Notes under the pieces: generated by a model | Told to the model about the DNA's origin: nothing | The model's input: only the letters and a program-made list of their open reading frames with translations | The model's database searches: none | Shown: one piece after another, positions 1-9,732 of the stretch | Numbering within the stretch: the first letter of the stretch is position 1 | How the letters are laid out: each line of letters opens with the position of its first letter | Translations under genes and position numbers: made by a program | From: Acanthosepion pharaonis | Taxonomy: Eukaryota > Mollusca > Cephalopoda > Sepiida > Sepiidae | Assembly: GCA_903632075.3 (NCBI GenBank) | Contig: CAHIKZ030005202.1 | Span: 1,159,501 to 1,223,500 of the forward strand | Length of the DNA: 64,000 nucleotides | Direction of reading: 5' to 3'

Positions 1-254
1 ACCTGACTCACCCTTCTTATTCTCTGTTTTTAGAAAAAACAGATCATATAATAAAAAAGACTTAAAAGACACTTCTAAGATTTCTCTAATATCTTACGAA
101 ATATTTGCATTACCTTATAATAATGTAGCTGCATCGTAGCTGCATCGATGTACATTCAAAAACAATAAACGGTTACGTCTTTGTCATGAAATTTATTAAA
201 TGAATAAAGGAACAGTAAAATTTGCTGTGATATCGAATGGCTAATGCTTCTTAG

Positions 255-258
<4 letters not shown>
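1..258. other. AT-rich sequence, no gene seen
   Basis: AT-rich sequence with stops in all frames and no recognisable repeat family. A short direct repeat (gtagctgcatcg) occurs near 126-148. Nothing else is supported. Confidence 0.5.

Positions 259-327
<69 letters not shown>
259..327. repeat. (TA)n-(GATA)n compound microsatellite
   Basis: An uninterrupted TA run passes directly into GATA tetranucleotides. The reverse-strand ORF across it (Tyr-Ile and Ser-Ile-Tyr-Leu runs) is a by-product of the repeat. Confidence 0.97.
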
Positions 328-780
328 AACTGAGAAAACGAGGGGAAGAAAAAACATTTATAACGTATCCGACAAAAAAGATATGAATCATTTTTATGCC
401 TTGCTTCTCGAAGAGGGCGTCGTCTTGGCTGGGAATTCTGTGAAAGGAAATTCTTTGAGAAGCGAAAACAAAAATATCGATATTTCTTCAAGTAGAACGA
501 GTTGTGATTGCAGAAGAAAAATGGCAATTTATTCAGAATGAGGGCTTGAAAGCAAATTTTTCTTTTGGTTTTGTCAGGAGAACGTATAGCAACATGGCCG
601 CAATCACACATTAATGGAGTCAATCTGAACTCGGGAAGTGACAAACGGTGAGAATGCCACATCGTGTCTCTTCTGAGAAAATTCAAACAAATATAAAATA
701 AAAAAAAAGCATTTTTTTTTTCAATTACCAAATAACGCAGATATTTTTTTTAAATCATGAAATTAATCATGGGATTTAAT

Positions 781-785
<5 letters not shown>
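328..785. other. Intergenic, no gene seen
   Basis: A reverse-strand ORF of 191 codons spans this stretch and the microsatellite beside it. It has low-complexity ends and no recognisable domain, so I do not call it. No repeat family that I could match elsewhere in the window. Confidence 0.4.

Positions 786-849
<64 letters not shown>
786..849. repeat. (TA)n microsatellite
   Basis: About 32 perfect AT dinucleotides. It is one of more than a dozen long TA tracts in the window, several of which abut mobile-element ends. Confidence 0.97.
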
Positions 850-851
<2 letters not shown>

Positions 852-1002
852 TTGGGCTCTCCCGTCGAATTCGACGTATGAGGGTCAAGCAGATAAGTTA
901 CCAGGAAACCGACAGCCCGACAACAGCACATGAGATTTGTTATAGTGGTGAAGGTTTCGTGCAGGACCATCCACACTTTTGAAGGGCCGAATACAGAGAC
1001 CT

Positions 1003-1004
<2 letters not shown>

Positions 1005-1064
<60 letters not shown>

Positions 1065-1065
1065 A
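1005..1065. repeat. (TA)n(TG)n compound microsatellite
   Basis: A TA tract switches to GT near 1042. The same TA-to-GT switch occurs at 5543, 38202, 60451, 61122, 61379 and 62508. Confidence 0.96.
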
Positions 1066-1074
1066 TTTAGGCAT

Positions 1075-1260
1075 CAATCCTTCTTTTATGCACATTTTAT
1101 TGAAAACAACAGACAAGGTGCTTTTATTTATTTTTTATACAATTTCATGCGATCTAATATATTTTTTTCTTTTCGCATGATAAATTATATACAAACTGTC
1201 CGAATGTTCTTTTTATCCGAGCGCTTTCGGCTATACATTTAACCATTTTCAAGGATTATA
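1075..1260 (+). repeat. Dispersed repeat, copy 1 of 2
   Basis: This segment resembles 4195-4400. Both share a block around 'agacaaggtg..tttatttatttt' and, about 120 bp later, a 'gctttcggct...ccatt.tcaa' block. Both also follow a TA-rich microsatellite. The family is not identified. The CTTTCGG-type motif is common near the ends of non-LTR and Penelope-like elements, but nothing here codes for one. Confidence 0.45.
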
Positions 1261-1439
1261 TTTTAACTGTGAAAATTAGAAATAGTTTGTTGTATGTATG
1301 TTTTATAAAATGTTTTCATTTTGGGGGTTTCAAAACACGGTCAAGACATTATGTGCATGTTCAAAGTTAATATTATTTTACCAAAATTTCCCGTGCCAGA
1401 TTTGGTACAACATTAGAGAAATCTAGGAAGTGTTTGTCG

Positions 1440-1850
1440 ATTTACCATTTTCCCCGTAGTTGGTACCAGAGTAGACTTTGAATTCAGTGTTCTCCAGAGA
1501 AACCAGATGAATCGACAAGTTGACCCGACCAACGAGTGCACGGGTAAATAAACCTAGCCGATTAAATCGTTGGTTTATAGATTTGGTGAGTTCAATCTCT
1601 TGGACAGTGGGAAGATTACAATAGTCAGACGGGATATTCTTCGATATGGAGAGCGTAGATTTTAAAAAAAAAACGAATTTCTCCGTAGGTTGCCCGGATC
1701 GACACACCCGTCCAATGAAGGCCGGGTGGCTCAACATCCGAAACGGTATGATAAAAATACCAAAGATGATGATAATAGTCCACCTGTGAATAATGTAGAT
1801 AATGATAATACCTTATTCCAGAAATTCGAACAGAGAGTAAAAATTTAGCT
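1440..1850 (+). mobile_element. Diverged satE-type element (single monomer)
   Basis: At 1715-1850 the order of motifs (GAAGGCCGGGTGGC, CCGAAACG, a 'gataaa.ata.c' block, AAAGATGATGATAATAGTCC, 'gaataatgtagataatg', 'ataatacc') follows the satE head/monomer junction seen intact at 11116-11230 and 40030-40155, with many substitutions. A reverse-strand ORF of 104 codons (1423-1737) overlaps it and is probably spurious. This looks like an old copy with only one monomer. Confidence 0.5.
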
Positions 1851-2340
1851 TATTACCGCAAATTCACACGCCAGTTGCTTGACTCTGACCAATAAGGAAC
1901 TGTTATTTTTTGACAAATAATAAATAAATAATGTTTAATATTTTTGTTGTAAATTCTGAAGAACAAAAAAAAAATTGTATAAATTAGCTTTCATCATATG
2001 TTTTGGTTTTCTTACAATTCTTACCTTTTAAAAATAATTTAACATTGCCCAGGGGCGAAGGTAGTTAAAATAATAGCGGTGTCAAGGAAAAACCGTTCTT
2101 TTGACAATGCCTTCTTTTGCGGTCACGAAGGTCCAATATTGCCCCCTATTCTATCGTTATTTCCATGGAAAATGTTCAGATGGGCACCGTTCAGACTTTT
2201 ACAGCTGAGAATCTCTGTTCTGTGTCCGCAGAGTTGTATCAGCCACATTTTCCCTGTATTCCGATTATAAGTTGAAAGTTTCACACAGACAGCGTTTCTC
2301 CATGATACTCCTGTGTTGATACTTTCATGGACACTAGGCT
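1851..2340. other. Intergenic, no gene seen
   Basis: AT-rich. Short ORFs on both strands (2079-2270 plus, 2123-2395 minus) overlap each other and run into the SINE that follows. Neither has a recognisable domain. Confidence 0.4.
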
Positions 2341-2728
2341 TACTGCCATAGCACGTTAAAACACCGGTTCCTCTAAGATCACCGAAGTTAAGCAAAGTCG
2401 AGCTTGGTCAGTACTTAGATGGGTGATCGCTTGAGAATATCAGGTGCTGTAAGTTTGGGTGTGCGGTTGGTGTAATGGATAATAGTATAAAGTTGTTAAT
2501 CGGGGAGCCAAGTTCCAATTCCAGTCGTGTTCTTTATGATCAATTACGCGCAAATGGAAAAGGCATGAATCCACTTTTTCACCCCAGTTATGGGTTAATT
2601 AGTAAAAGATATATCGCTATATCATTATTATTTTTAAAAAATTCTTATAATCTAAAAGTATTTTCTGGCTCTAAATAACATGCAAAAGGTTGATAAGTCG
2701 TAAAAAACAAACCAATCTATCAATCAGG
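2341..2728 (+). mobile_element. Bipartite 5S-rRNA/tRNA-like SINE
   Basis: The first ~118 bp (2345-2462) follow 5S rRNA closely, including 'acaccggtt', 'gatcaccgaagttaagca' (box A region) and 'ggtcagtacttagatggg' (box C region). Next comes a tRNA-like stretch (2462-2535: 'ggttggtgtaatggata' as A box, 'agttccaattcc' as degenerate B box), then a tail with 'ttctggct.taaataac' and 'aaaggttgataagtcgtaaaaa'. The same order recurs at 24545, 37195 and, inverted, at 56050. The 5S part is internally mutated and is not a functional rRNA gene. Confidence 0.85.
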
Positions 2729-3780
2729 AACACTACATTATTAGCCTCTTGAAGTAAAGGGTTAATCGATATCTATCCCCTTATCCTCATAAACTTCATT
2801 TTCTTCTATTTCCTCTTATATTCATGTCACAAACCTAATTCAGTATTCCTCTACATTGAGTGGATCTTGAGCCTTGAAATTTGGTAAAAAAAAAGAAAAA
2901 GAAAAAAAAAGAAAAGGAAGATCTCTCTACCTTTAAAATCAGCTTTCAATGTCTAGTTGGATTCAAAGAATAACCCCTGGCACTGGCGGTAAACGCCCGA
3001 CGATGTCAAAAACCACAAGCAGGCCAAAGGCTGTGCCTTTCAGGCTTATTATATACAATGCAGCTCTTCAATTCTTATCACTGGTCCAGGAAAGCATTTG
3101 CCTTAGAGACATTTACATTACAAACACGCTTATTGTCCCTTGTGAGTACGATGGTTGCTAACACGTCATAGGTTCTCATGGAATTGACCAGACGTTTGCG
3201 TAGATTTCTCACCGATGGCCAACATCTTTGTGTTTGTGGCCACTTTGAAAGTATAACTCTAGAACCGAGGAAATGAAGCAATATCGATCGATTCATCGGC
3301 TTCGGTCAAACAATTTCCCGAAGACGGATTTTGATTATTGATTATGCGAATCAAGAACTGACGTTAATAGTTTCTGAACCCTAATATACAAAATATCATT
3401 GAATATCAGGATTAAGAAAAGGTTTAACATTAACATTGCCCGATAAATGAAAACAATCTCCATAGCTGTCCCAATTATAGCTGAACAAGTTGAAGATTAA
3501 ATAAAAAGAAAGAATCGATATGAATCAAAAATTAACTATAAGCCGATCCTTTTTGCACATCTATCACAATGGGATAGACTAGGCTCCATAGCTAGGTATG
3601 CATCAAATGCGGGTAAAATATGGCATCGCCGGGCAAAGGTCTTCCTAGACGGCCAGTGAGAAGGTTGCCACTGAGGGAAACAACGATTAAGATGCCTGTA
3701 TCCAAAGGGGCCTTTCAAGTTGGAGGATATCGGCTACGGGTTGATCTAGAGATTGACGGGACTGGTCAGGCTTACTTGGC
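2729..3780. other. Intergenic, no gene seen
   Basis: A purine-rich run lies near 2888-2920. The rest is AT-rich, with short ORFs lacking domains. The somewhat more GC-rich 3585-3760 may be the upstream, unrecognisable part of the LINE 3' end that follows, but I cannot align it. Confidence 0.35.
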
Positions 3781-3896
3781 CAAGAAACGCTAAGTATGAA
3801 CGAATAACTCTTCGGCTTTTCAACACAGATATGTGGATGGAATTGGTCAGGTGTTCAGCAGCGCAGGGAACCTACGACCACACCTGGCAACGAGAC

Positions 3897-3938
<42 letters not shown>

Positions 3939-3945
3939 CTAAAAA
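3781..3945 (+). pseudogene. LINE 3' end: RT C-terminal tail and (GAT)n
   Basis: In frame from about 3822 the sequence reads DMWMELVRCSAAQ, then GTYDHTWQRD and a TGA stop. This is the kind of C-terminus seen in endonuclease-reverse transcriptases of animal LINEs. The stop opens a (GATGAT)n tract to 3940, as expected for the simple-repeat 3' tail of such elements. Only the last ~30 codons are recognisable, so this is a 5'-truncated insertion. Confidence 0.55.
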
Positions 3946-4146
3946 CTAAATTGTAAATAATTAGTTGAAAACTGGATTTTGCATCGGTTAAGTTACTTAA
4001 TTTAACACATGAACTCTTCTGGGGTTATGTAATATCGAATATAATTCACATATATCCGGTTGGCGCTAACTTTAGCGATTAAACCTTTCCTAATTGTTTC
4101 TTATCGTACCATAGTCGGATTACAATCTATATTTATTTGATCCCAA

Positions 4147-4149
<3 letters not shown>

Positions 4150-4183
<34 letters not shown>
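4150..4183. repeat. (TA)n microsatellite
   Basis: Perfect AT run immediately 5' of the second copy of the 1075-type repeat. Confidence 0.95.
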
Positions 4184-4185
<2 letters not shown>

Positions 4186-4194
4186 ATACACGTT

Positions 4195-4400
4195 TCATTA
4201 AATATTATAGACAAGTGTTGTTTATTTATTTTATGTAAATTTATTTCGTAACGTCTGATAAGTTTAATAACATTATCGTTGAACGAAGAAAGAAATTCAC
4301 AATATTGATCCATATTTTTTTTAATAAAATCTAAGCTTTCGGCTTACATAAGCCATTATCAAAGATGTCAATTACAACATATTAAGCAATATACGGACAA
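4195..4400 (+). repeat. Dispersed repeat, copy 2 of 2
   Basis: Partner of 1075-1260: shared 'attata.gacaag...tttatttatttta' and 'aagctttcggctta...gccattatcaa' blocks at similar spacing, again just after a TA tract. Confidence 0.45.
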
Positions 4401-4870
4401 AACAGTGATGATAGTCTGTCATTGTTTACATAGATGATTTCTAAGCAACGATAAACACGTGCATATAAGACGCTAGAAGCGAAAATCGCACCGCATCTCA
4501 TGACGTCACACATGACCACACGAGAGTGAATTGGAGAAGTATGAAGTATGGAAAGCCGTTGGTATAAACCAATGGCTTCTGTTACCAATTATAGACATTT
4601 AAGAATATTTGTAGAGATGCCATAATTGATTTTGTTTAGGTTGGGTTTCAACTGTTTGATGTATAATGCTTCAAGGATTTTTAGTTTTGTCTATTGTTTT
4701 CATGTCGAAGTATATATATATATATAAAAGAAAAAACTAAGAACATGTAATTCAGACGAAAACAATCGACTAGAATCCAAGCTCAGAGTCCAAAGAATCG
4801 TCAGGATCGTCAGGGTACGCCGGCCTGACGATCCGCGTAGGTGAAATCTAGGTATGTTTGTTTAGCTCTT
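4401..4870. other. Intergenic with one perfect hairpin
   Basis: No gene. At 4804-4834 an 11-bp arm (ggatcgtcagg) is followed after 9 nt by its exact reverse complement (cctgacgatcc). There is no T-run after it and no known family match. Confidence 0.6.
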
Positions 4871-4874
4871 TAGG

Positions 4875-4877
<3 letters not shown>

Positions 4878-4931
<54 letters not shown>
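4878..4931. repeat. (TA)n microsatellite
   Basis: Perfect AT run of about 27 units, bordering the foldback-family fragment that follows. Confidence 0.97.
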
Positions 4932-4935
<4 letters not shown>

Positions 4936-4944
4936 AAAAGAAAG

Positions 4945-5165
4945 AACAGAAAGATATATAATCCGGTGTTCTTATTAATATTTTTATTTTTACAAAACAC
5001 TGCTCAATGCAAATTTACAGAGCATAAATTCCCGAATTCGCTTGAAAATGAAACAGAATTAGGGCCCTTAATTTAATTATATAATTGAATTTGAAGTTTT
5101 TAGTTTCTGTTTTTGAAACATGGTAATTCCTGTGTAGCGATGGAAACATTTTTACATCAGTTAAT
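4945..5165 (+). mobile_element. Foldback-family fragment
   Basis: 5090-5160 (ttgaagtttttagtttctg, then gaaacatggtaattcctgtg) matches the right arm of the foldback at 27880-28110. 4950-5000 (atccggtgttcttattaa) matches the reverse complement of 28170-28215. This is a partial copy of the same inverted-repeat family, caught between two TA tracts. Confidence 0.6.

Positions 5166-5168
<3 letters not shown>

Positions 5169-5226
<58 letters not shown>
5169..5226. repeat. (TA)n microsatellite
   Basis: Perfect AT run directly 5' of the hammerhead-like segment. Confidence 0.97.
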
Positions 5227-5227
<1 letters not shown>

Positions 5228-5228
<1 letters not shown>

Positions 5229-5273
5229 CGATCAATAAGAGCTGTGATACAGTGAAACAGTCCGACTGTGGAT

Positions 5274-5275
<2 letters not shown>
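5228..5275 (+). ncRNA. Degenerate hammerhead-ribozyme-like motif
   Basis: The order matches the motif at 30134-30172. A 5-bp stem II (gctgt 5241-5245, acagt 5249-5253, one G.T pair) leads into GAAA (5254-5257). Then come C and a short stem III, and TGTGGAT at 5267-5273 as the 3' strand of stem I. The CTGATGA core is damaged, the 5' strand of stem I is missing, and the cleavage triplet position reads GAC instead of GTC, so activity is not expected. It is followed at once by a TA tract. Confidence 0.45.

Positions 5276-5276
<1 letters not shown>

Positions 5277-5313
<37 letters not shown>
5277..5313. repeat. (TA)n microsatellite
   Basis: TA run that forms the tail of the hammerhead-like segment, the same arrangement as at 30177-30248. 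Confidence 0.95.
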
Positions 5314-5317
<4 letters not shown>

Positions 5318-5542
5318 TGGGATCAAAGTGTAGATTCTGAGGTCGACATAAAGTTTTGACAGTCTGTTTTATGCTTAACCACAATCTTTAGACCATGAGG
5401 ATTGCGTTCAAATATGAAACAGACTATCGCCATATGGTGTTGACCTTACATCCAATCTCATATTTCCACACGCTCTATCCCCGATATTGAGCACGCTTTC
5501 CCATACATAAAGTATACCATAAATCTGTATTAAATTTGTATT

Positions 5543-5543
5543 T

Positions 5544-5607
<64 letters not shown>
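5543..5607. repeat. (TA)n(TG)n microsatellite
   Basis: TA switching to a long GT run. The Cys-Val and Thr-His ORFs across it are repeat by-products. Confidence 0.97.
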
Positions 5608-5608
5608 A

Positions 5609-6234
5609 AAACAAAGGTACATATATGGTTTGCAATAGTGCTACAAAGGGTACACATAGGTCTGACATTCACGAAAATCAAAAAGGTCCATGTAAAGCAT
5701 GTTTGTGTTACGGTCAAATCACGATAAAAACACCGGTTCTGGTTCGATTACCGAAGTTAAGCATTGTAGAACCAGGTCAGGATGGGGGACCGCTTGGGAA
5801 CACCTGGTACTGTAAGCAGACCCCTACTACTTGGGTAAACTTCCAATTTTGGGCATCTCGAGTTGGTGTAATGGTTAGCAAGCTTTTCTCGCTAGAACAA
5901 TTACGACTGAGTAATGAGTTTTATCCTCACTGGGTACCACATACTTTTAGCATTGTGCTTGAGCTACGCTTGGAAAAGCACTATAAACCATGTTTGTGCT
6001 AGTGTTAAAAATGTACACATAGATCCAACTTGCCCGAAAAATGTACATATCAGCACTTTTTGCGTTAGTTTCTAAAAAGCTACACGTAGCTCCGGTTTGC
6101 GCTAGAGTGAAATAAGGTACTTATACGGCTAGTCTATTAAAGTTTAAAAAAAACCCAAAAAACAAAAAGGCACACGGTACAATGACTGCAATAGTACTAA
6201 GAAATGTACATGTAGATTCTGTTTACGCTCGAGA
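5609..6234 (+). repeat. Degenerate minisatellite interrupted by a SINE
   Basis: Loosely repeated units share 'aaa.ggtacacatag.tc' and 'ggtttgcgctagagt' blocks (near 5613, 5645, 5990-6030, 6078-6115, 6163-6230). The array resumes at 6590-6700. Unit length is irregular (about 40-60 bp). Two 5S-headed SINEs and a mariner MITE sit inside it. Confidence 0.5.
5710..5995 (+). mobile_element. 5S-headed SINE with a different tRNA-like body
   Basis: 5725-5818 is 5S-like ('acaccggttctggttcgatt', 'accgaagttaagca', 'ggaccgcttgggaacacc'). 5865-5935 is a tRNA-like segment ('gttggtgtaatggttagca', 'gacggagtaat'-like region, 'gagttttatcctca'). It is close to the tRNA-headed SINE-B at 34345 rather than to the usual second module. 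This is therefore a 5S head joined to a SINE-B body. Confidence 0.7.
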
Positions 6235-6452
6235 GTTCCCCTTCGATCACCGGAGTTAAGTCGCGTCGATCCTGGTCAGTACTTTAGATGAGGGACCACT
6301 TGGAAACACCATCCAACAACCCGAAGCATGTTTCAACGTTGAATAACCTACGAAGGGTTGATAATCCATAAAAAAGATCAAACAATCAATCTTACAATTC
6401 GAAATATGTTTTGGCTTTAAATAAACCGCAAAGGGTTGATAAACCGCAAAAA
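6232..6452 (+). mobile_element. Internally deleted 5S SINE with two tail copies
   Basis: A short 5S-like piece (6238-6312: 'gatcaccggagttaag', 'ggtcagtactttagatg', 'accacttggaaacacc') jumps straight to the family tail. That tail is present twice ('aataacctacgaagggttga' and 'aaataaaccgcaaagggttg'). The tRNA-like module is missing. Confidence 0.7.
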
Positions 6453-6455
6453 ATA

Positions 6456-6558
6456 TGAGGTTGGTGCAAAAAATAATGACGTAATAATGTCGTTTTTTGA
6501 CGTACTTTTCTACGTCAAAAAACGACATTCTTACGTCATTATTTTTGCACCAACCTAA
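6456..6558. mobile_element. Mariner MITE, near-perfect hairpin (MADE1-like ends)
   Basis: A 103-bp near-perfect palindrome. The left end reads tgaggttggtgcaaaaaata and the right end is its complement ending in caccaacctaa. TA dinucleotides at 6454-6455 and 6559-6560 are the expected Tc1/mariner target duplication. The GGTTGGTGCA end is the terminal sequence type of human MADE1 and related mariners (established family knowledge). The arms differ at only one or two bases, suggesting a young insertion. No coding capacity. Confidence 0.85.
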
Positions 6559-6589
6559 TACTAGTCAATCAATTAATTGCAATCGAACC

Positions 6590-7184
6590 CCACAAAAAGG
6601 TACATAAATGTCTTGTTTGCACTAGAGTACAAAGAGCAAGGTCCGGGGTACAAACAGGTCCGGTTAATACATGCGTCCAACTGGAAGGTGACTCTTGCAT
6701 TCTCTCCGGGGGTGGGGGTGCAATCGACATATTCTAAGCCAGACCATAGGGCAGAGATTTTATTTTTCGCTGGAAGGTTTTGCATCTATAAATAAGTAAC
6801 GATTCGGGTCGTGAAGTAGGCCAGGCCCACTTTGCGTAGGTAGGCTTTGTGAAGAGGTTTTGGCAAATGTCCAAGAAGGCAATAACATCAGCCATGCTAA
6901 ACGCGATGGGAGCATCGTACAAAATACAAGGAAAGCATCCGAATGCCATGTATGGAGACACAGACAAGAAATACAAGCAAACAAAAGATTCCTTTTATTA
7001 TGCTTTGTATAAATATGAACGAATTGGATTTCATTGCTCCTCTTGTTATTAACAACATCATTGAATCTGGCACATTGACAAAAAAATGGGGAAAGAAAGC
7101 AAAGATTTATGTTCGCGAGGCAGTGATTCCAAAACCGAATAACTGAGTAATCGAACGACATTTATTAGCCGTTTTAACCTCTTC
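6590..7184. other. Minisatellite remnant, then no gene
   Basis: 6590-6700 carries two more units of the 5609-type minisatellite. The remainder has overlapping short ORFs on both strands (6734-7161) with no domain I recognise and no support for a gene. Confidence 0.4.
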
Positions 7185-8475
7185 ATCAACTGGGGCTCCT
7201 GTGTTCCCAGCTGTTAATTTCATATTACATTATTTACATTATAACATTACTCTTTATTCTCAACTTCATTGCCATATTCACAACGTTTAGGCCGTTGTAC
7301 GTTCCGGACTTCTTCAGGTGACTGGAATTTCGAACAGAACTTTTTATTTTGTCCACCGGAGTAGATTGTTCTAGTTCCACGTTCCATGCCTCTTCCGGAT
7401 GACTCAGTTATTTCCATTTAATTCAAGTTTTGTTTCACTACTGCCATAGCCTGATATTGAACTCACAACTCTTTGGGTCTAGTCACTGGATCTAAGCAAC
7501 GTTGTGAATATGGTAATGATAATGGGGATAACAGTCTAAATAATGTAAATAATGCAAGTAATCATAATACCTCATCTCAGAGATATAGAGGCCGAAACGT
7601 TGTGAATATGGCAATGAAGATGAGGATAACAGTTCGAATAATGTAAATAATGCACGTAATCATAATACCTCATCTCAGAGATATAGAGGCCGAAACGTTG
7701 TGAATATGGCAATGAAGTTGAGGATAACAGTCCGAATAATGTAAATAATGCAAGTAATCATAATGCCTCATCTCAGAGATATAGAGGCAGAAACGTTGTG
7801 AATATGTCAATGAAGATGAGGATAACAGTCCGAATAATGTAAATAATGCAAGTAATCATAATACCTCATCCCAGAGATATAGAGGCCGAAACGTTGTGAA
7901 TATGGCAATGAAGTTGAGGATAACAGTCCGAATAATGTAAATAATGCAAGTAATCATAATGCCTCATCTCAGAGATATAGAGGCCGAAACGTTGTGAATA
8001 TGTCAATGAAGATGAGGATAACAGTCCGAATAATGTAAATAATGCAAGTAATCATAATACCTCATCCCAGAGATATAGAGGCCGAAACGTTGTGAATATG
8101 TCAATGAAGATGAGGATAACAGTCCGAATAATGTAAATAATGCAAGTAATCATAATGCCTCATCTCAGAGATATAGAGGCCGAAACGTTGTGAATATGTC
8201 AATGAAGATGAGGATAACAGTCCGAATAATGTAAATAATGCAAGTAATCATAATACCTCATCCCAGAGATATAGAGGCCGAAACGTTGTGAATATGTCAA
8301 TGAAGATGAGGATAACAGTCCGAATAATGTAAATAATGCAAGTAATCATAATACTTCATCTCAGAGATATAGAGGCCGAAACGTTGTGAATATGGCAATG
8401 AAGATGAGGATAACAGTCCGAATAATGTAAATAATGCAAGTAATCATATTACCTCATCTCAGAGATATAGACGGA
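7185..8475 (+). repeat. satE locus: inverted head, then 98-bp array (~10 copies)
   Basis: From 7200 to 7490 the satE head lies on the minus strand (reverse-strand hairpin near 7290-7312, then the tRNA-like head near 7440-7495). From about 7493 the monomers run on the plus strand with an exact 98-bp period (for example 'cgaaacgttg' at 7593 and 7691). Monomers contain AGATGAGG and, ~45 bp on, CCTCATCT, which can pair. Copies differ by only a few substitutions. Confidence 0.9.
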
Positions 8476-8571
8476 CTTAAATGTGTTTGAGATATTGTTA
8501 GGAAAAGGAATTGAAATAGAAGAGCAAATAGGAATACGAAGAATACAACTAAAAGAGGATATGTATATATG

Positions 8572-9545
8572 ACGCGTTCGACTTATTTTAAACGGTCATT
8601 TTTGACGGGTACTATACTAGTTCACATGACATATGACGCGTTTGACGGAAGAGGGGCGTATTCAACAATACTCATTTGGAGCGGTCATTTTTGACAGGTA
8701 CTATGCTAGTTCACATGACATATGACGCGATCAGCGGAGGAGGGGCGTATTGAACAAAGAACCGAAAATTGCTTTTTCCCTGTAAATTCTTCATTATATC
8801 ATATGCAAGTATTTTACAAAAAATTAGAGCTGATTACACAATATTTCAAGCTCAATATAGGTTTATAGTTCGTAACTATAAAATGAGATGAGGTAAAATA
8901 AACCGTACATTTGTCTGCGGAATATCATAACATTATTGTTACATAATTATAGTGAAACCATTAAGGTTTTTTTGTCAAAATCATTTTATTTTTGGTCGTA
9001 TATTAATTTAAAATATTCCTTTTTAAAGGCTTTATTTTTAAAATGGAATAAGATCATTCTAAATTTTAGAAATTTCGTTATTGCCCATCAAAAATGACTG
9101 GAAGAAAGCAATCTAAAAACAACAATGGAAAAGAGAGGTAACAAAGCGTATACGAAATAGCTTCAGTTTGTTCAACTTAGGAAACTTAGCATTTCAGCCA
9201 AAGTATTCTAAAATTCTGCCAATAACAAAGGAGAAAATGAAAAATACCTAAAAACAAATCGAATATAGCAACAGAATTGATATTATTTTTATTTATTTGT
9301 TATGTAACTAAATTCATAATTGTCAATAAGGTTCCCGTAAAACTTTGATATTTTCCTGTAATAAATATTATTATTGTTATTATTTTACTTAAGTTTAAAG
9401 TAATTCCTACATTTACAATTTCTTACGGCTAACCATGAAAAGAAATGTTGATCAAAACTGCCTAAAACCTTTAAGCGCGTATTGACGCAAAATTATCAAA
9501 TGTTGAATACGCACGCCCCTCCTCCGCCGAACGGGCCACATATAG
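8572..9545. mobile_element. Putative TIR element without recognisable transposase
   Basis: The left side has two direct copies of an ~88-bp block ('gacgcgtt', 'ggtcatttttgac.ggtac', 'agttcacatgacatat'), ending in 'gcggaggaggggcgtatt' (8736-8753). The reverse complement of that end lies at 9505-9535 ('acgcacgcccctcctccgcc'). Between them is AT-rich sequence with no long ORF. Target duplication not identified, so the boundaries are approximate. Confidence 0.5.
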
Positions 9546-9732
9546 TACAGCAAAAGGGGCATAACTCCGAAAGAGACCAAATAGAGGAAGCGCCCCCCCT
9601 CCAATTTCTATCTTAATATATATTTTAATGTTCTAGATATCGTACAACTTTTCTTTGACTCGAATATCGTAACAGAAAATTCGAGAATCAATGTAGAATG
9701 TTGATCATCAGAATGTTTTTTTTAATTATTTT

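Noticed and set aside
156..731. 191-codon reverse-strand ORF as a gene
   Set aside because: Low-complexity Ser/Tyr/Ile runs from the microsatellite, no domain, no promoter or splice evidence.
1423..1737. 104-codon reverse-strand ORF
   Set aside because: It overlaps a diverged satE head and is probably chance.
5559..6002. 147-codon ORF with a Cys-Val run
   Set aside because: It starts in a (TG)n tract and reads through a 5S-headed SINE.
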